A DNA stretch of 64,000 nt from Cydia pomonella (taxonomy: Eukaryota > Arthropoda > Insecta > Lepidoptera > Tortricidae): the NCBI RefSeq assembly GCF_033807575.1, contig NC_084707.1, forward strand, positions 13,812,550-13,876,549, given 5' to 3'. Position 1 is the first letter of the stretch. Each line of letters starts with the position of its first letter. Shown in pieces: positions 42,887-55,192 of this stretch. Under the pieces are notes generated by a model, which saw only the letters and a list, made by a program, of their open reading frames with translations, made no database searches and was not told the origin of the DNA. A program made the translations under genes and the position numbers.

Positions 42887-43897
42887 AATAAAATAAAATA
42901 ATAAACAGTCAGAATAATAATGTCTAAAAATAATAATTTATAATAATTACAATTAAATAAATATTTGATAACTTGTCAATCCATATAAAAAAACAACATG
43001 GTTCATATACATATATGTCAGATGAAAGGCCCAGTGAATATCGACCTACTGTATGGCTAGGCTCGCTGTAGGTCGGAGACGCCGCCGCCGGCTGCGGCCG
43101 CGCCGCGATCTGATTTATGCCTGGACCAGCAGTATTTTATCCCAGGGCGCCTCAACTAAACTATAAGTTTCCGTTCGGCAGGCCAGGGGGTAGCCCTGTA
43201 AATATTGTCTCCGCGCGCTGCATCGATACCGATGCTATATTTATTGCGCTCCTTTGTAAGATAATTTGGTAATGGATTGGGGTCATTCGATTCTTATTTT
43301 ACGTGCTTTTGTATCTACATTGTACACCAGTATATCTATCTAGCTATCATACTAGCTAGATATCATAACGACGTTTCGAAAAAAATTAGATTTGTCGATT
43401 TGCGACACGAAGGGCAATCCCACGTATTTCACCGAAAATAAGTTTTAATGCGTACTGTCCAACCAAACCAAAGTTATGGAGCCGAGCATTTTTTTATTGC
43501 ATGGATTTTTCGCATTACCTACTGAAAATTAATACCAAGGCAAGTAGGTAGTAAGTTCAGTGTGAGTTGGATTGTGTGAACTGCATCAGTGTCACATGAA
43601 ATTATATTTCTAAATAAAGCCTTATATTTCTAAATAATTCCTTGAATATTGTATTCTTAAAAGTTATACGTAATAGAGCGTCAAAAGTGACGTGGGACTC
43701 AACGAAGGCAATTTGTCCGTCACCGAGGCGGCGAAGCTCATACCGGAGGCAACATTGGAAGGGTATTTTACACCCTTACCTTTTACAGTTTAAATATTAT
43801 TATAAACATATTTTGTTGTAATTCTACATGATAGTCCTTGAACCATTTTTAAATTTTCAATAAAATAAAGTTTAGGTGCGTTTAGTTATGATTTAAT
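42887..43897. other. Non-coding stretch with a GC-rich patch
   Basis: At 43040-43240 a patch with GCCGCCGCCGGCTGCGG stands out in AT-rich DNA and is not a recognised repeat. It may be conserved regulatory DNA. No ORF supports a gene. Confidence 0.4.
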
Positions 43898-43911
43898 TTT
43901 TTTAACACTGT

Positions 43912-44035
43912 TCAGTCAGCGTCAAATACTTTGTAGCAACCAAAGTAGCCAAATAGTTCGGTACACCCTATGTTTAGTATGGTGTACCGAACTATTTGGC
44001 CACTTTGACTGCTACAAAGTATTTGACGCTGACTA
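43912..44035. mobile_element. Hairpin MITE inserted in left arm
   Basis: CAGTCAGCGTCAAATACTTT at the left is mirrored by AAAGTATTTGACGCTGACT at the right. The arms of about 54 bp meet around CTATGTTTAGTAT. The right arm of the enclosing palindrome lacks this block, which proves insertion. Confidence 0.8.
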
Positions 44036-44073
44036 TACCACATCACGTTCTGTACCTACTTTATCGATTCATA

Positions 44074-44274
44074 CAGGGTGTAACAAAAATATTGGGACCC
44101 GTTTAAGGGCATATTCGGTATCTTGTTCTAATTAGAAAAAGTACGAGAAAAATGTTTTTTACGCGATGACATGGATTTTTTTTGTCTCAAAAAATATTCT
44201 TTAAATTTTATCTAATCAGAACACAATACTGAATATGCCCTTAGAAGGATCCCCACTATTTTTGTTACACCCTG
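44074..44274. mobile_element. Tc1/mariner-type MITE at palindrome centre
   Basis: The ends are CAGGGTGTAACAAAAATA and its complement, flanked by TA on both sides (44072-44073 and 44275-44276). The inner arms share TAAGGGCATATTCGGTAT. Related scraps occur at 7557-7584 and 11086-11110. Confidence 0.75.
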
Positions 44275-44327
44275 TATGAATCGATAAAGTAGGTACAGAA
44301 CGTGATGTGGTACACAGTGTTAAAAAA

Positions 44328-45404
44328 GTTACATCAAAAAGAAAATGAAACTAATGTCTTTTCAAAACTAGATAAAGCACTTCTATCCACAGCACGTTTC
44401 ACGTAAAAGGTAAACCATTGCGGCTGTGTCCCTGAAACAGCATAAACGCGTTTTTATTCGTAAGTCCGACTCACGCTAAACTAGATTGTTTTTTGTTTGT
44501 TTTATTTCCTGTTTCTGTTAGGTATACCTACATGCAGCATATAGGTACGTATCAAAGATCATTAGTAAATGTTATCAAAGAAGCACTAGATCGACTGACA
44601 CACACGCCCCCCGCGGTCCCCAAGCGGCCGTAGATATAGGCGGTAATGGCCTCTAATGAGTCGTCAGCGCCGTCGACGCCGCCCCTGGACCGGCGCTTAC
44701 GCAATGATTGACAGCCTGCCGGATTAATGTTTAATTTGTCCAATTTCTTTTATGATAGGTATATTTGTTATTACAGTTTTAGCGACAGAGCGAAGCGAAG
44801 TCTAAAGACAAGTTCTTTTACGAAACAAGTGATAGCTAAATATTACGACCGATTTATGCAAAACTTGGTAAATTATTAAAGCTGTTTTAGACTTTTGCCT
44901 GCCTGTCAGATTTCAATGTTCAAGATCTTCGAGACCTTGTAGGATTTAGGATAATATAATGTTTTGTACGAATTTTTGAACTAATTGGACCGTTGACCAT
45001 TATTAGACACTTAACGTCGATGACGTTGATGATGTATATGTATTGTATTAAAATGATTAGCACCGAAAACATCAATATGTTTTCAATAAATCGATCGCCA
45101 AACGTATGATTTTGCCGAAGTAGCGGTTCATTTATATACATTTTGTATTTCATGCATAGTCACAACTTATATTCTTCAAGTAGACAACATCCGGTATAAT
45201 AAGGGAAGCGTAGAAGCCGTTCGCGAGTCATTACCCGGTCAATGAATTACGCTAAGTCCAATTACGTGATTGGATTAGCACCGACGCGACGGCTCAACGC
45301 CTGCCTGCGTAACTAAGATACTTCCAGTCCATCCATAGTTGGACTATAAGCAAAACCTAATAAAACATAATTAAGTAGTTAACAAAACAACTGAGTGCCG
45401 TTTT
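44328..45404. other. Non-coding stretch
   Basis: No gene could be supported. GC-richer patches at 44590-44730 and 45200-45320 are unassigned. The latter includes the palindrome-like CCAATTACGTGATTGG. Confidence 0.4.
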
Positions 45405-46150
45405 TAGGGTTCCGTAGCCAAATGGCAAAAAACGGAACCCTTATAGATTCGTCATGTCCGTCTGTCTGTCCGATTCTGTCACAGCCACTTTTTTCCGAAA
45501 CTATAAAAGCTATACTGTTCAAACTTGGTAAGTAGATGTATTCTATGAACCGCATTATGATGTTTACACAAAAATAGAAAAAAAACAATAAATTTTGGGG
45601 GTTCCCCATACTTAGAACTGAAACTCAAAAAATCTTTTTTCATCAAACCCATACGTGTGGGGTATCTATGGATAGGTCTTTAAAAATGATATTGAGGTTT
45701 CTAATATCATTTTTGTAAAATGGTAAAATCAAAGTGGTAAAAAGTGTGTCCCCCCCCCCCCCCCCGTAACTTCTAAAATAACAGAATGAAAAATCTGAAA
45801 AAAATATATGATATACATTGCCATGCAAACTTCCACCGAAAATTGGTTCGAACGAGATCTAGTAAGTAGCTTTTTTTTAATACGTCATAAAAATTAAAAA
45901 AAAAATTTTTTTTCATCAAACCCATACGTGTGGGGTATCTATGGATAGGTCTTCAAAAATGATATTTAGGTTTCTAACATCATTTTTTTCTAAACTGAAT
46001 AGTTTGCGCGAGAGACAGTTCCAAAGTGGTAAAATGTGTGTCCAAAGTGGTAAAATGTTGAACAAGATCTAGCAAGTAGATTTTTTTTAATACGTCTTAA
46101 ATGGTACGGAACCCTTCATGCGCGAGTCCGACTCGCACTTGGCCGCTTTT
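45405..46150 (+). repeat. Dispersed lepidopteran-type repeat, copy 3
   Basis: Starts TTTAGGGTTCCGTAGCC and ends GGTACGGAACCCTTCATG, GAGTCCGACTCGC, CACTTGGCCGC. Two internal units (CATACGTGTGGGG at 45650 and 45923). The first unit carries a deletion after ATATCATTTTTGTAAAATGG. It is very similar to copy 2 in its 5' half and to copy 1 in its 3' half (CCAAAGTGGTAAAATGTTG). Confidence 0.85.
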
Positions 46151-46399
46151 TGCTATTTTGGCTAAGGAACGTTCGTGTGGGGTTATTTAAAACTTGGGTT
46201 TGGTAAAGGTACCTATGAGACCTATAAGAATTACACCACCATACATTTCCGTACTCCGGTATTATGATATAGCATTACTATTACCTACTTAGTTATTTAA
46301 TAATAGGTACCTACATACAACTTTGTTTTTATTATTTATAGGAATATTAGGCGCTATAATTCCTTGAATGTAAAGAAAACCAAAATAACATTCGCACCG

Positions 46400-46665
46400 T
46401 ACATAAATAAATAAATTGTATGTCCTAAATCCTTACACAAATTGGCTAAGTTCCACAGTAAGATCAAGAAGGCTTACCTACCTATATTGTGGGCACCCAC
46501 CCATTCCACGATATATATAATACACAAATACTTAAATACATAGAAAATACCCATGACACAGGAACAACTATTTGTGCTCATCACACAAATACATAAATGC
46601 TCTTACCAGGATTTGAAGCCGGGACCATCGGCTTCATAGGCAGGGTCACTACCGACTAGGTCAGA
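46400..46665 (-). mobile_element. tRNA-derived SINE, nearly complete
   Basis: On the minus strand the head has an A-box-like TGACCTAGTCGG (46652-46663) and a B-box-like CGGCTTCAAATCC (46609-46621). The family body follows (CCTGTGTCATGGGTATTTTC, a TATATATCG region, GCCTTCTTGATCTTACTGTG) with tail TGTGTAAGGATTTAGGACA. The internal promoter would be for RNA polymerase III. Diverged relative to the 49395 copy, so probably older. Confidence 0.8.
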
Positions 46666-46684
46666 CAGGTTGTCAGGATAATAT

Positions 46685-46995
46685 TTCAGCCCATATGCAT
46701 CCCTCTGCCGGGCACAGGCCACCTCTCATGCGTGAGAGGGTTTGGGTATAGTCTGCTGAGAATGCTGGCCCAATACGGGTTGGGGACTACACATATACCT
46801 TTGTTTTTTTTTTGCAATGTATACAGGTTTCCTAACGATATTTTCCTCCACGAAAAAGCTCGTGGTAAATATATCAAATGATATTCAGTAATCCGTACAT
46901 TAGTTCCAAAAAACTAATCGGTATGAGCCTGGATTTTAACGCGCAACCTCTGAATGAAAGTCGGACGTCAGATCCACTCGGCCACCACCGCTCCA
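46685..46995 (-). mobile_element. Second, unrelated tRNA-derived SINE
   Basis: On the minus strand the head begins near GGAGCGGTGGTGGCCGAGTG. It has an A box TGGCCGAGTGGA (46973-46984) and a degraded B box GCGCGTTAAAATCC (46931-46944). The body reads CACGAGCTTTTTCGTGGAGG and, near the 3' end, CCCGTATTGGGCCAGC and GAGAGGTGGCCTGTGCCCG. It lies directly next to the SINE at 46400 in the same orientation. Confidence 0.75.
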
Positions 46996-48478
46996 GAATA
47001 AAGTTAGGATTATTTAAATAGTCGCAAAAGTTCCAAAAAAACACACAACCGACAATATTATAATTTTACCGACACACATGTCAGTCGCTTTACGCAATTA
47101 CTTTGGATTACAATTTCATAGGTACACACAAAGTACTTCAATTCCCTTTAACATTGAAAGCACAGCAAGCGATTAAGAGAAATCAAGGTTAAGCGATCCC
47201 GAATTAGTGAAACAAGGGTTCAATCAGCGTGCGGTCAGACGGAGGGCACGCTAATCGTGGCAAGGCTCGGGGCAGGTTCAGCGCAAAACAATCGCGCACT
47301 AATGATCCCGTGAAACAAACCCCATTCGCACACTATGCACGTACGGAAAGTTAACACATTTTGTCTGATTTAATTTACGAAATTGATGGGAAGTTGTAGT
47401 AACTCTGCGCAATCGGTTCAATTGTGGTAAATTGCTTTATTTCTGTTAAGTACTTAAATTTTGTCCCTAATTAAATAAATTTTTAATTATTCACTATCCA
47501 TACTATAATATTATAAATGCAAAGGTAACTCTGTCTGTTTGTCTGCTACCTCGATCTTCACGCTTTCACTGATGGATAAATATATTATTATACTATACTT
47601 ATACTTTATCTTTCACAGACCATTAAATTAAAACAACAGCCCATAGTTCCTGATCTTAAGGACTTCGCTTGTACTTTAGTCCCTTGGTAGCTTTGAATAC
47701 AGAGATGTCAATTATTTGAAATACTTGTATTTAAAATATTTTGTATTGAAAGTACCAATTCTGCGCAGACAAAGTTACGTGCCGAAGCTAGTTTAATCAT
47801 AATTTTATTTGAATTTTAAAATTAATTTCAATCACTGTAACTTCGAACTTTCGTGCTATGTAATGTGTGGCTTAGACCTTAAAAAACTAAAACTCATACG
47901 GAAATCAGTTATTTAATTTACTTGGTTTAATCTTTTAGGTATCGTATGTCAATAAAACGTGCAAGAGGCTTCGTATTAATAAAACATTTTAATAAAGTCT
48001 GCACATTTTGCATTTTCCAATCGGTAACGTTCAATAATTGCTGCGCTTGCATTGAAATATTGCAATATTTTAAACAAATTGCAAAACATGCTTGTGTTAT
48101 GTAGGTAAATGTGTCTCTTCGGTTATTCACCTCTTCGTTTCAATTAAATAAACAATCTAATAAATTTTCGCAACATACTTATGTAGTTCGATTTGAATTA
48201 TTTATATCATAAACACAAACATCACTCAAACCCCAAGCTCCCGGGCGCAAGGGAGCTAATATGGACCTTACTTGAAAGTGTGAAGGATACTTTGACAACG
48301 TCCGCCATAACACCTATAGGCGTCCTTGGAGCTGTGGGCACGACTAGTAAGGTCTTGGCGTTCAAAAGGTTAATCAGTCCATCCGTAACACGGACTTTTA
48401 AGACTATCCAGATAGGGTACATTGGCCAAAAAGTGTGTCCACATGAGAAGTCAAAGTGGGCCGTTGCATCTCTTTCTA
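46996..48478. other. Non-coding stretch
   Basis: At 47505-47560 ATAATATTATAAATGCAAAG, then CTCTGTCTGTTTGTCTG, is a fragment of a microsatellite-associated moth repeat. A GC-richer patch at 47210-47340 is unassigned. The overlapping frames at 48193-48483 are described separately. Confidence 0.4.
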
Positions 48479-48483
48479 ATTAG
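48193..48483 (+). other. Unassigned 96-codon open frame ending at a TIR
   Basis: The frame (with an overlapping 66-codon minus-strand frame at 48222-48422) runs into the inverted terminus at 48479. It has no recognised domain. The local sequence is less AT-rich than its surroundings and could derive from a mobile-element coding region, but I cannot name one. Confidence 0.2.
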
Positions 48484-48845
48484 GGTGACCATGAGTTATA
48501 TGTATCTGGGATATTAGGATAAGGTGGAATATATAGTTTGGCCAAGATCTTTTCTCATGTATAAATTATTATCTAATATAAACAGGACTTAATCGCGTAT
48601 TAAGTTTTATGTTTACATCCGACATTCCGAGGGCGGCGTTGTTCCGGTGGTCTCGAAGAAGACTGGCTAAAGTTGACATCAACATCGTCTAGCCGCGCGA
48701 GTTTTTCTAACTACTCACACTTGGTCTTGTTTATTGACTTGAACATTTTGCGCACTAGGGATGTTACTCTGTCGACACACAATACTAACGATAACCGATT
48801 TTTCGACTGTCGATATTCGTTCTCGCTTACACATACTAATAACTG

Positions 48846-48971
48846 GGGGCCTACCGCAAAAACCGAAGTTCGCAAATTGCGGAGATCTTTGTCTTTTACT
48901 CTTACTAAGACGTAATAAGACAGAGAAAAACGCCTGCAATTGATGAACTTCGATTTTCGCGGTTATAGCCC
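48846..48971. mobile_element. Hairpin MITE (GGGGCCTACCG family)
   Basis: GGGGCCTACCGCAAAAACCG and AAGTTCGCAAATTGC are mirrored by GCAATTGATGAACTTCG and CGCGGTTATAGCCCT. The arms of about 60 bp meet near CTTACTAAGACG. Confidence 0.7.
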
Positions 48972-49394
48972 TGGATTCCATGTGGATGAGATTTATATTT
49001 TCGAATTAAAATACTTAAGGTGTTACGATGCCGGACATGTGTGTGAAATTAATAAATAGCAGCCGTTAGCCGCCACTGTCGAATTAAAAAATGGTCACGA
49101 TTTTTCATTTGTAGTCTGCCTCATACGCACTCATGCATGGTATGTTTATATGCGTGATGGCTTACGTTTTGCACACTTTAACTATCTTTAATTCTTTAAA
49201 CGTCATCTACTCATCGTAGATCTATGATTGCAACTACTTTTCAAATTTGCCGCCTTTTTCCTACTGACGGAAATGTATTTCCAACCTATATCGAACCGAT
49301 TACGTATATATAAATAGTTAGGAAAACCGTTTCAGTATTAAAATATAATGTATAAACTTAAGTCTGGAATATTTAAGGACTTTAAAAATTTAAA

Positions 49395-49640
49395 TATCAT
49401 AGGACATTATTACACAAATTGACAAAGTCTCACAGTAAGCTCAATAAGGCTTGTGTTGAGGGTACTTAGACAACGATATATATAAATATTTATTACTTAA
49501 ATACATAGAAAACACCCATGACTCAGGAACAAATATCCATGCTCATCACACGAATAAATGCCCTTACCAGGATTTGAACCCGGGACCATCAGCTTCGTAG
49601 GCAGGGTCACTACCCACTAGGCCAAACCGGTCGTCTAAAG
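49395..49640 (-). mobile_element. tRNA-derived SINE, complete copy
   Basis: On the minus strand: A box TGGCCTAGTGGG (49613-49624) and B box CGGGTTCAAATCC (49570-49582), both good matches to polymerase III promoter consensus. The body follows (CCTGAGTCATGGGTGTTTTC, GCCTTATTGAGCTTACTGTG) with tail TGTGTAATAATGTCCTATG. This is the best copy in the window and the reference for the fragments at 7560, 11108, 23580 and 46400. Confidence 0.9.
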
Positions 49641-49812
49641 CACCCTACTTTGGATTTCAATTTTGGCAATTAATTATTCTGTAATAGCTATCATTCCACC
49701 GATTTAATCATGCCGAAATATAGATATACCTAATTAGATAAACTTACTTAAGTACTTAATAAGAATTGTGTAATACTGATTCACATCGTGCCGACATCAT
49801 GGTCACCCTAAT

Positions 49813-51681
49813 GAGTTTGACAATTATCGTAAAATTGAATGATTGTACCACAATCAGCAAAACTTTCACTTCTACAACCTGTCACACAACATTTTTTACC
49901 CATTTATATTTCGCAATTAAATGCTGAGCCCCACCATTTACGTATTTTGGAAATGTCTCGAAAATATATCATCAAGTTGGGGATACCAATTAATATTCAA
50001 AGTTTCTACAATGTCTACCATATTAAAATTAATGTTTTTTTTTGTTGTGCACATGCTTGGTTTAATCAGTTAATAATATTGACACCATAATTATTTACAA
50101 ATAATTTAAAAAATTTGAGAACCGCACTCTGTATATAGCACTAAAATAGTATAAGACAGTATTTAATTTCAGTAGTATATTGATATAAATACTACCACAA
50201 TGGTATGTTTTTAACATTGGCAACATGTGCGAGTGAGACAACGCGCCCCACTTTTGCTATCTCAAGTGGACCGTTTTCTCTAGTCTGATAAGAACACCTT
50301 TCTGCCTCAGTGGTAAGGTTCAATTTACTATAACAAAAAAAGCTAGAGTGTGCTCCACTTTATGTCTCCATAATCCGTAACAAATCGAAGGAACTTTTTA
50401 AAAGTTAAGTAGCCTCATGCACACCGAATGATTTAGGATTTTGAATATAGGTATATGCTATAATTGTCACGGTATTTTCAAAATAATTTTAATCAATATG
50501 TCTGGGTTTACAATAGGATAAATAGGATAATTATTCGATTAATGTATTATAGTATTAAGTTGCTAAATTGTATTATGTACTTTGTAAGTGAAAATTAATT
50601 AACATGAACAATGTTTGCCTTATATCTCGCTTGAAACACAGGGAATCCTAGTTCAGGCACATGTAAACAATCACTATTTTTAAGTCTGTGTTTTATATGA
50701 AAGTAACCATGAAATACGTGTTTTGAAATAAATTATGTTTATGTTTAATGCATCAGGTACACGATGACAATTTCTATGAACATTTTTTCAACCAGAAAAT
50801 TCACTATTGACACTGATAGATCATACAAATTCAGATCAAAATTAGCCTCATGCATGGAGTTTAAATTTGAACCAAATAATTTTTATTCGGATGATTGTTA
50901 CCGTTGTAGCATGTTACAAATGCACTTCCGTTATGAAATTATCATTTAAATGCTTAAAATGCGAAACGCAATGCCATTGGTCGAAACGTCACGTGACGTC
51001 ATAGTTCAGCCAGATTTGTTGTTTTGTTCTACGTTGCATCGATGATGAAAGAAATCTGGTATAAAAATGTATTTTACTCGCGATTTATGAGTTAAAAATG
51101 GTTATATCTCAAAGATCGGTTATTGTCGACTAATTCTAGATAAACACTTGGTTGAGTTTCAATACTGTTATTATTTAAATTTGCACGTACTTATATACAA
51201 CATCACATCGATCAAAAGTTTTATCGCCAGCTACACACGAGTTTGCAGTTAGTAACACGAAATTACGGATGTTTTTGCATTATTGTAGATTTGCCGATAC
51301 ATGTATTATTGTAGATGTCTATCACCAATAAAACTTTAGTTAATTATTCTTAATAATTACAATTCCGAAACAATACATCCAAGTATATATTTTCCTCTCC
51401 TCCCAATCTTCCCTTGGAGTGGTAGGCGGTCGACTCCTGAGTCTCCCGACCGATTGTGTCATTTAAATTTCAAATTTAATTAATTGAAATAAAATCAAAA
51501 TTCCAATAACTCAAAAACGACATATGCCACTTGAAGAGTTATTACCCAGGTTTTTTGAAGTGAAAACTTCTTTAGCGGCGCTGTGCACTTTTTGTGTTGG
51601 GGAAAAAATGTTAAACTCACGTCAGTTGTCACGTGACTGTCAGATTGAAAATGACACGTGACATCATGGTGACGTGCAAAT
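49813..51681. other. Non-coding stretch
   Basis: AT-rich with no supported gene. Motifs CACGTGAC and TGACGTCA recur at 50985-51005 and 51615-51665, and may belong to a dispersed repeat. Frames at 49839-50090 and 50764-50949 have no recognised domain. Confidence 0.4.
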
Positions 51682-51994
51682 GCATGTCATCGAAGCCTGG
51701 TTACTTTTGAAAAATCGTATCTCATTCAAGTGTGACATTTTATTTTCTTCATAATCAAAGTGCTGTCATAACGGTTAAAGAAGTGTAATCTTTGTTAATT
51801 GTGTTGTATTGTATCTTTGTGTTGTTAGGTGTCCATGATTGTAGATACTCAAATTCATCCTTACCAAAAAGTTAAATAACAGAAAAAAAAACGTGATTGT
51901 TTTATTAAATATGATGGTGAACGTTTCATTGACATTTACTGATTGTGTAGGCTGTAGTCCTGCTCACGTCTCATGAATTACTCTGTATATATAT
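51682..51994 (+). repeat. Truncated copy of the TIR element at 62938-63409
   Basis: ATTTTATTTTCTTCATAATC, AAAGTGCTGTCATAACGG, AATATGATGGTGAACG and the terminus GCTCACGTCTCATGAAT are shared with 63125-63409 in the same orientation. The left half with the other inverted terminus is missing. Confidence 0.8.
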
Positions 51995-54959
51995 TATATA
52001 TTAACACTAAAGTTCGCATTTCAAAATATCTTCCATACTCAAATTTATTTACGTAGGTATAATAGAGAAATTAGAGAATTATCTCTTTTTCTAAATCTGC
52101 TACTCAATTTCTTCAAAATATCATAAATGCACAACGTTAATATTCAAGTTTTCACTTCTGCCGGCACTCCCGGAGTCCAACCCGTTGTTTTTTTTTTCGC
52201 ATTCCCGCCACTAGGCAAAGACTCGCCAACAGTGCCAACTTCAGAGCTAATCAGCCAGACAAAATAATATTTTAAAAGATAAGAAGATTAAATAAAAACA
52301 TTGTACTGAAACACTTGTTAGTTGTTAGTAGAAAACGCAAGAAATTAAAATTTTCTGTGGGAAGTTGTTATGTTATTGTTACTTAACTTAGGAATTAAAT
52401 ATACTTAGTGTAATAATATTAAATTGTAATTGTAAAATTGTAAATAGAATCAAATTTTCAGTCACGAGCGCAAACTAACAAATTAACATAGAATTAATTA
52501 ATTCATGTATGTATCTCATTAAGTAAAATGTATATTTGAGGTCAATAAAAAATCTTTAATCACAAGTCAACTCTTGCCTACAATTTTTAAATTTTGGGTG
52601 TGCCAGCGTAATATATTGATTTCGACATTTAGTTCTCCTAGAACGCATTATTAAGCGTGTTTGGGGGCATTTTTATTAATATGAGCGCTTGAAGTTTATT
52701 CATAAACCTAAAACTGGTTATTAAAATTGTGTACGAGTGGACGCTAATAGATGAGATTGACGCCAATTTATTTTCTGATCAAATTGGTCAATTTGATAGT
52801 CTCGTCTGGATGGGCCTTAAGAACCGGCAAATTGTTTATGCTATACACTTTAAAAAGTTTATTTTTAATAAGTTTTATGCAAAGGTTTGTCTAAAGAATA
52901 TGCGGTTCTATGCTGTGTATTAAATTCGTAAATACTTAGTTAAATCAAAAACTTTACATTTAATGGATATAAGTGATATGCAGGCTTCAAACCTACTACA
53001 GAAGCTTATGGCCCAGCCCAAAAAGTAAAAAGTAATTTGTTACCAGATAGATTGAAATCTACAAACAAACTTGGTTCACTCTTGTGTACTTCGATTTGAT
53101 TTTTATTAGAAATAATATTGAGTGCTATTGTACATTGTGAGCTGCAATTTTATTTTTTTGTATTCTTTGGCAATAGATAATGCCTATAGAATGGTTTTTA
53201 GGTTCATCCATGGTATTTATAAATAATAAAACGAATTATTAGTGTCGAGCTGCTGAAATACTCGAACAACATTAGTAACAAACGTCAGTTGTGTCCGAAC
53301 TGTGACGTCATCGGCTCTGTAAAATTCGTGCCAAAAATTATGAGCGTTTCAACCGCTCAAAATTTTTCAACATTTTAAATATTTTTTAATAAAATACTGT
53401 GAAGATTTATAAAAGTATTTTTATTTTTTCCGGTGTTTAACCGATATAAATAATGATTTAAAGAATTAAAAGAAACTTTCCATGGAGATAATTCATAGAT
53501 AATCTGTTAATTACAATCTAACACGCCTCCAGCATTCGTGTGATATTGTAACTTATAGACGAAAACTTTGTCAAGTTTTACAAAAATGGTAATCGCTGAC
53601 CATCATAAACGGATCTATTATCTATCTATCATCAGGTGATTCGGCTGCTCGTTTGCCCCCTATATCATAAAAAAAACTGCCCAACGGTCCATCCGTATGT
53701 TTGAGAAAACTTAGGAAGTAGGAAACCTGTTTCGAGTTCAGTACTTCTGTTCTGTTAGTAGAAACCTGTTTCACTCTGTGTTCCCACAGCTGCCCTATTT
53801 ATATTTTTTCATTTCTCATGTCATGCTCCGAAAGAGGATCGTTGTTGTTCTAAAAACTGTGCAGAAAGTGATACCTTTCGGCACTAGAGCATTTTACTTT
53901 CCGAGTACGATTTTCGTAATTTTTTTACGATAAGCCACTGAAATTTTGTTTTAAATGGATTTGTTAATACAATTTCCATTCTGCCTTTTACCTAAATGGT
54001 TAATTGAAAGTACCCTCAAGAAAAGCTATAAATAAAACAGAACTAAGATGTTAAAAAAAACAAATGTAGGTGTATTTTACTTTCCTCATATTCGAAATGA
54101 AAAGTAAAGTGTTTAAGTCGGGTGAAAAGCATCATTTCAACCCTTGGTTTACAATCTACTATTTCTTCAATCTTGCATTCTTGCAATTTAGTTTGTTATC
54201 TTTTGTTTTGCTTTAGTAGAACACTCGTGGTGCGGGACCTACTCATAAATTATAAACATGGTAAGTAATAGACTTCCTTTGAAACAATGTGGTTGATTTG
54301 TTACAGGTGTCAGTTTACGAATATGTATAAATGATTCCATTGGCAGAGCTCACCTTGAGCTTGTGCAACTCGATGCGCCGACATAATGTTTTCGTGAACA
54401 CGATCCGCGGCTTCTGGCGAACCGGACAATTGTTTTTGAGATTACGACACGTTGTTGCAATAATAATGTAAATAATTTGCCCGCCATAATTATTACTATA
54501 TTTATTAATTCAATGAAAGGCTAAAAGGTATCAAAGGTCAATCTCAGTAGGTAATGGTCTTATTTTGTTACGTACCTACTTGATTGTATCTATTCGTTGG
54601 TCATATTCCTATTTTTATTGACATTTCTAGCAATTAGTGCCATATACTACTAAATATCTTATACGAAATTATTTGCCTGAATAAAGAACCACTCAATTCA
54701 ATTATGTATTTACCCACATTATTGTAAGTCCATACAATAGTTATTTGTTTTACAAAGGAGCATAGTTATTACTTAAGGCCCTGTGGATTCAGGTTCTTCT
54801 CTCACTGAACGTTAAGCATGAGCGAGGTGGCTGTGCGTGTCGGGGATCGCGGGTATCATGTATTCAATTTATTTATTTTGAGAATTTTAACAAAAAAGTA
54901 GGTAAGTATATAATCGATAAGTTTAACTATATAAGGTCAGTACTTTTATTTATTGTGTG
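51995..54959. other. Non-coding stretch with one non-LTR tail
   Basis: AT-rich with no supported gene. The frame at 52729-52923 has no domain. The non-LTR 3' end at 53584-53676 is listed separately. TGTGACGTCATCGGC at 53298 resembles the CRE-like motifs at 50985. Confidence 0.4.
53584..53676 (+). repeat. 3' end fragment of a non-LTR retrotransposon
   Basis: ATGGTAATCGCTGACCATCA, CATCAGGTGATTCGGCTGC, TCGTTTGCCCCC and an A-run match the tail of the element at 34925-35310. An insertion of TCTATCTATC-type repeats separates two parts. Confidence 0.6.
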
Positions 54960-55192
54960 CTAAGGTGTAGAGTTTATAAAGTTAATAGGGCATGTAGAGT
55001 TAGGGCGTGTAGAGTTAGAAGCTGGGCTCTACATGAGATCTGATAACTTCTTGACAGTGCGAGCCGTAATACTTATGGTCTCGTCTTGGCAACGTTTTAC
55101 ATGAAAATGTTTTCGGTGGGCTTTCACTTCTTTTTATAAGTTGCTTATGACAATCTTCCATCCCCTAATTTAAAGGGTGGGGGGTGATTTAC
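54960..55192 (+). repeat. Dispersed repeat, copy 1 of 2 (GTGTAGAGTT family)
   Basis: CTAAGGTGTAGAGTTT, GGCTCTACATGAGATCTGAT, TTTCACTTCTTTTT and CCCCTAATTTAAAG recur in order at 62003-62239. The downstream DNA carries further CATACAAATTTCCATCCCC blocks at 55285-55400, a local tandem-like arrangement. Non-coding. Confidence 0.75.

Larger units (their letters stand above)
43898..44327. mobile_element. Palindromic element split by two further MITEs
   Basis: The outer arms are TTTTTTAACACTGT (43898-43911), continuing at 44036 with TACCACATCACGTTCTG through CTTTATCGATTCA, and the perfect complement at 44275-44327. Two insertions interrupt it: a hairpin MITE in the left arm (43912-44035) and a TA-flanked MITE at its exact centre (44074-44274). 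Removing both leaves one uninterrupted palindrome of about 54 bp per arm. No coding content. Confidence 0.8.
48479..49812. mobile_element. TIR element with nested MITE and SINE
   Basis: ATTAGGGTGACCATGA (48479-48494) is the exact complement of 49797-49812. Between lie a hairpin MITE (48846-48971) and a SINE (49395-49640). No target duplication is clear and no transposase is visible. The 16-bp perfect inverted match over 1.3 kb is unlikely by chance, but class and boundaries are tentative. Confidence 0.55.

Noticed and set aside
49560..49640. tRNA gene on the minus strand
   Set aside because: Good A and B boxes, but they continue into a SINE body shared with other copies, so it is a SINE head.
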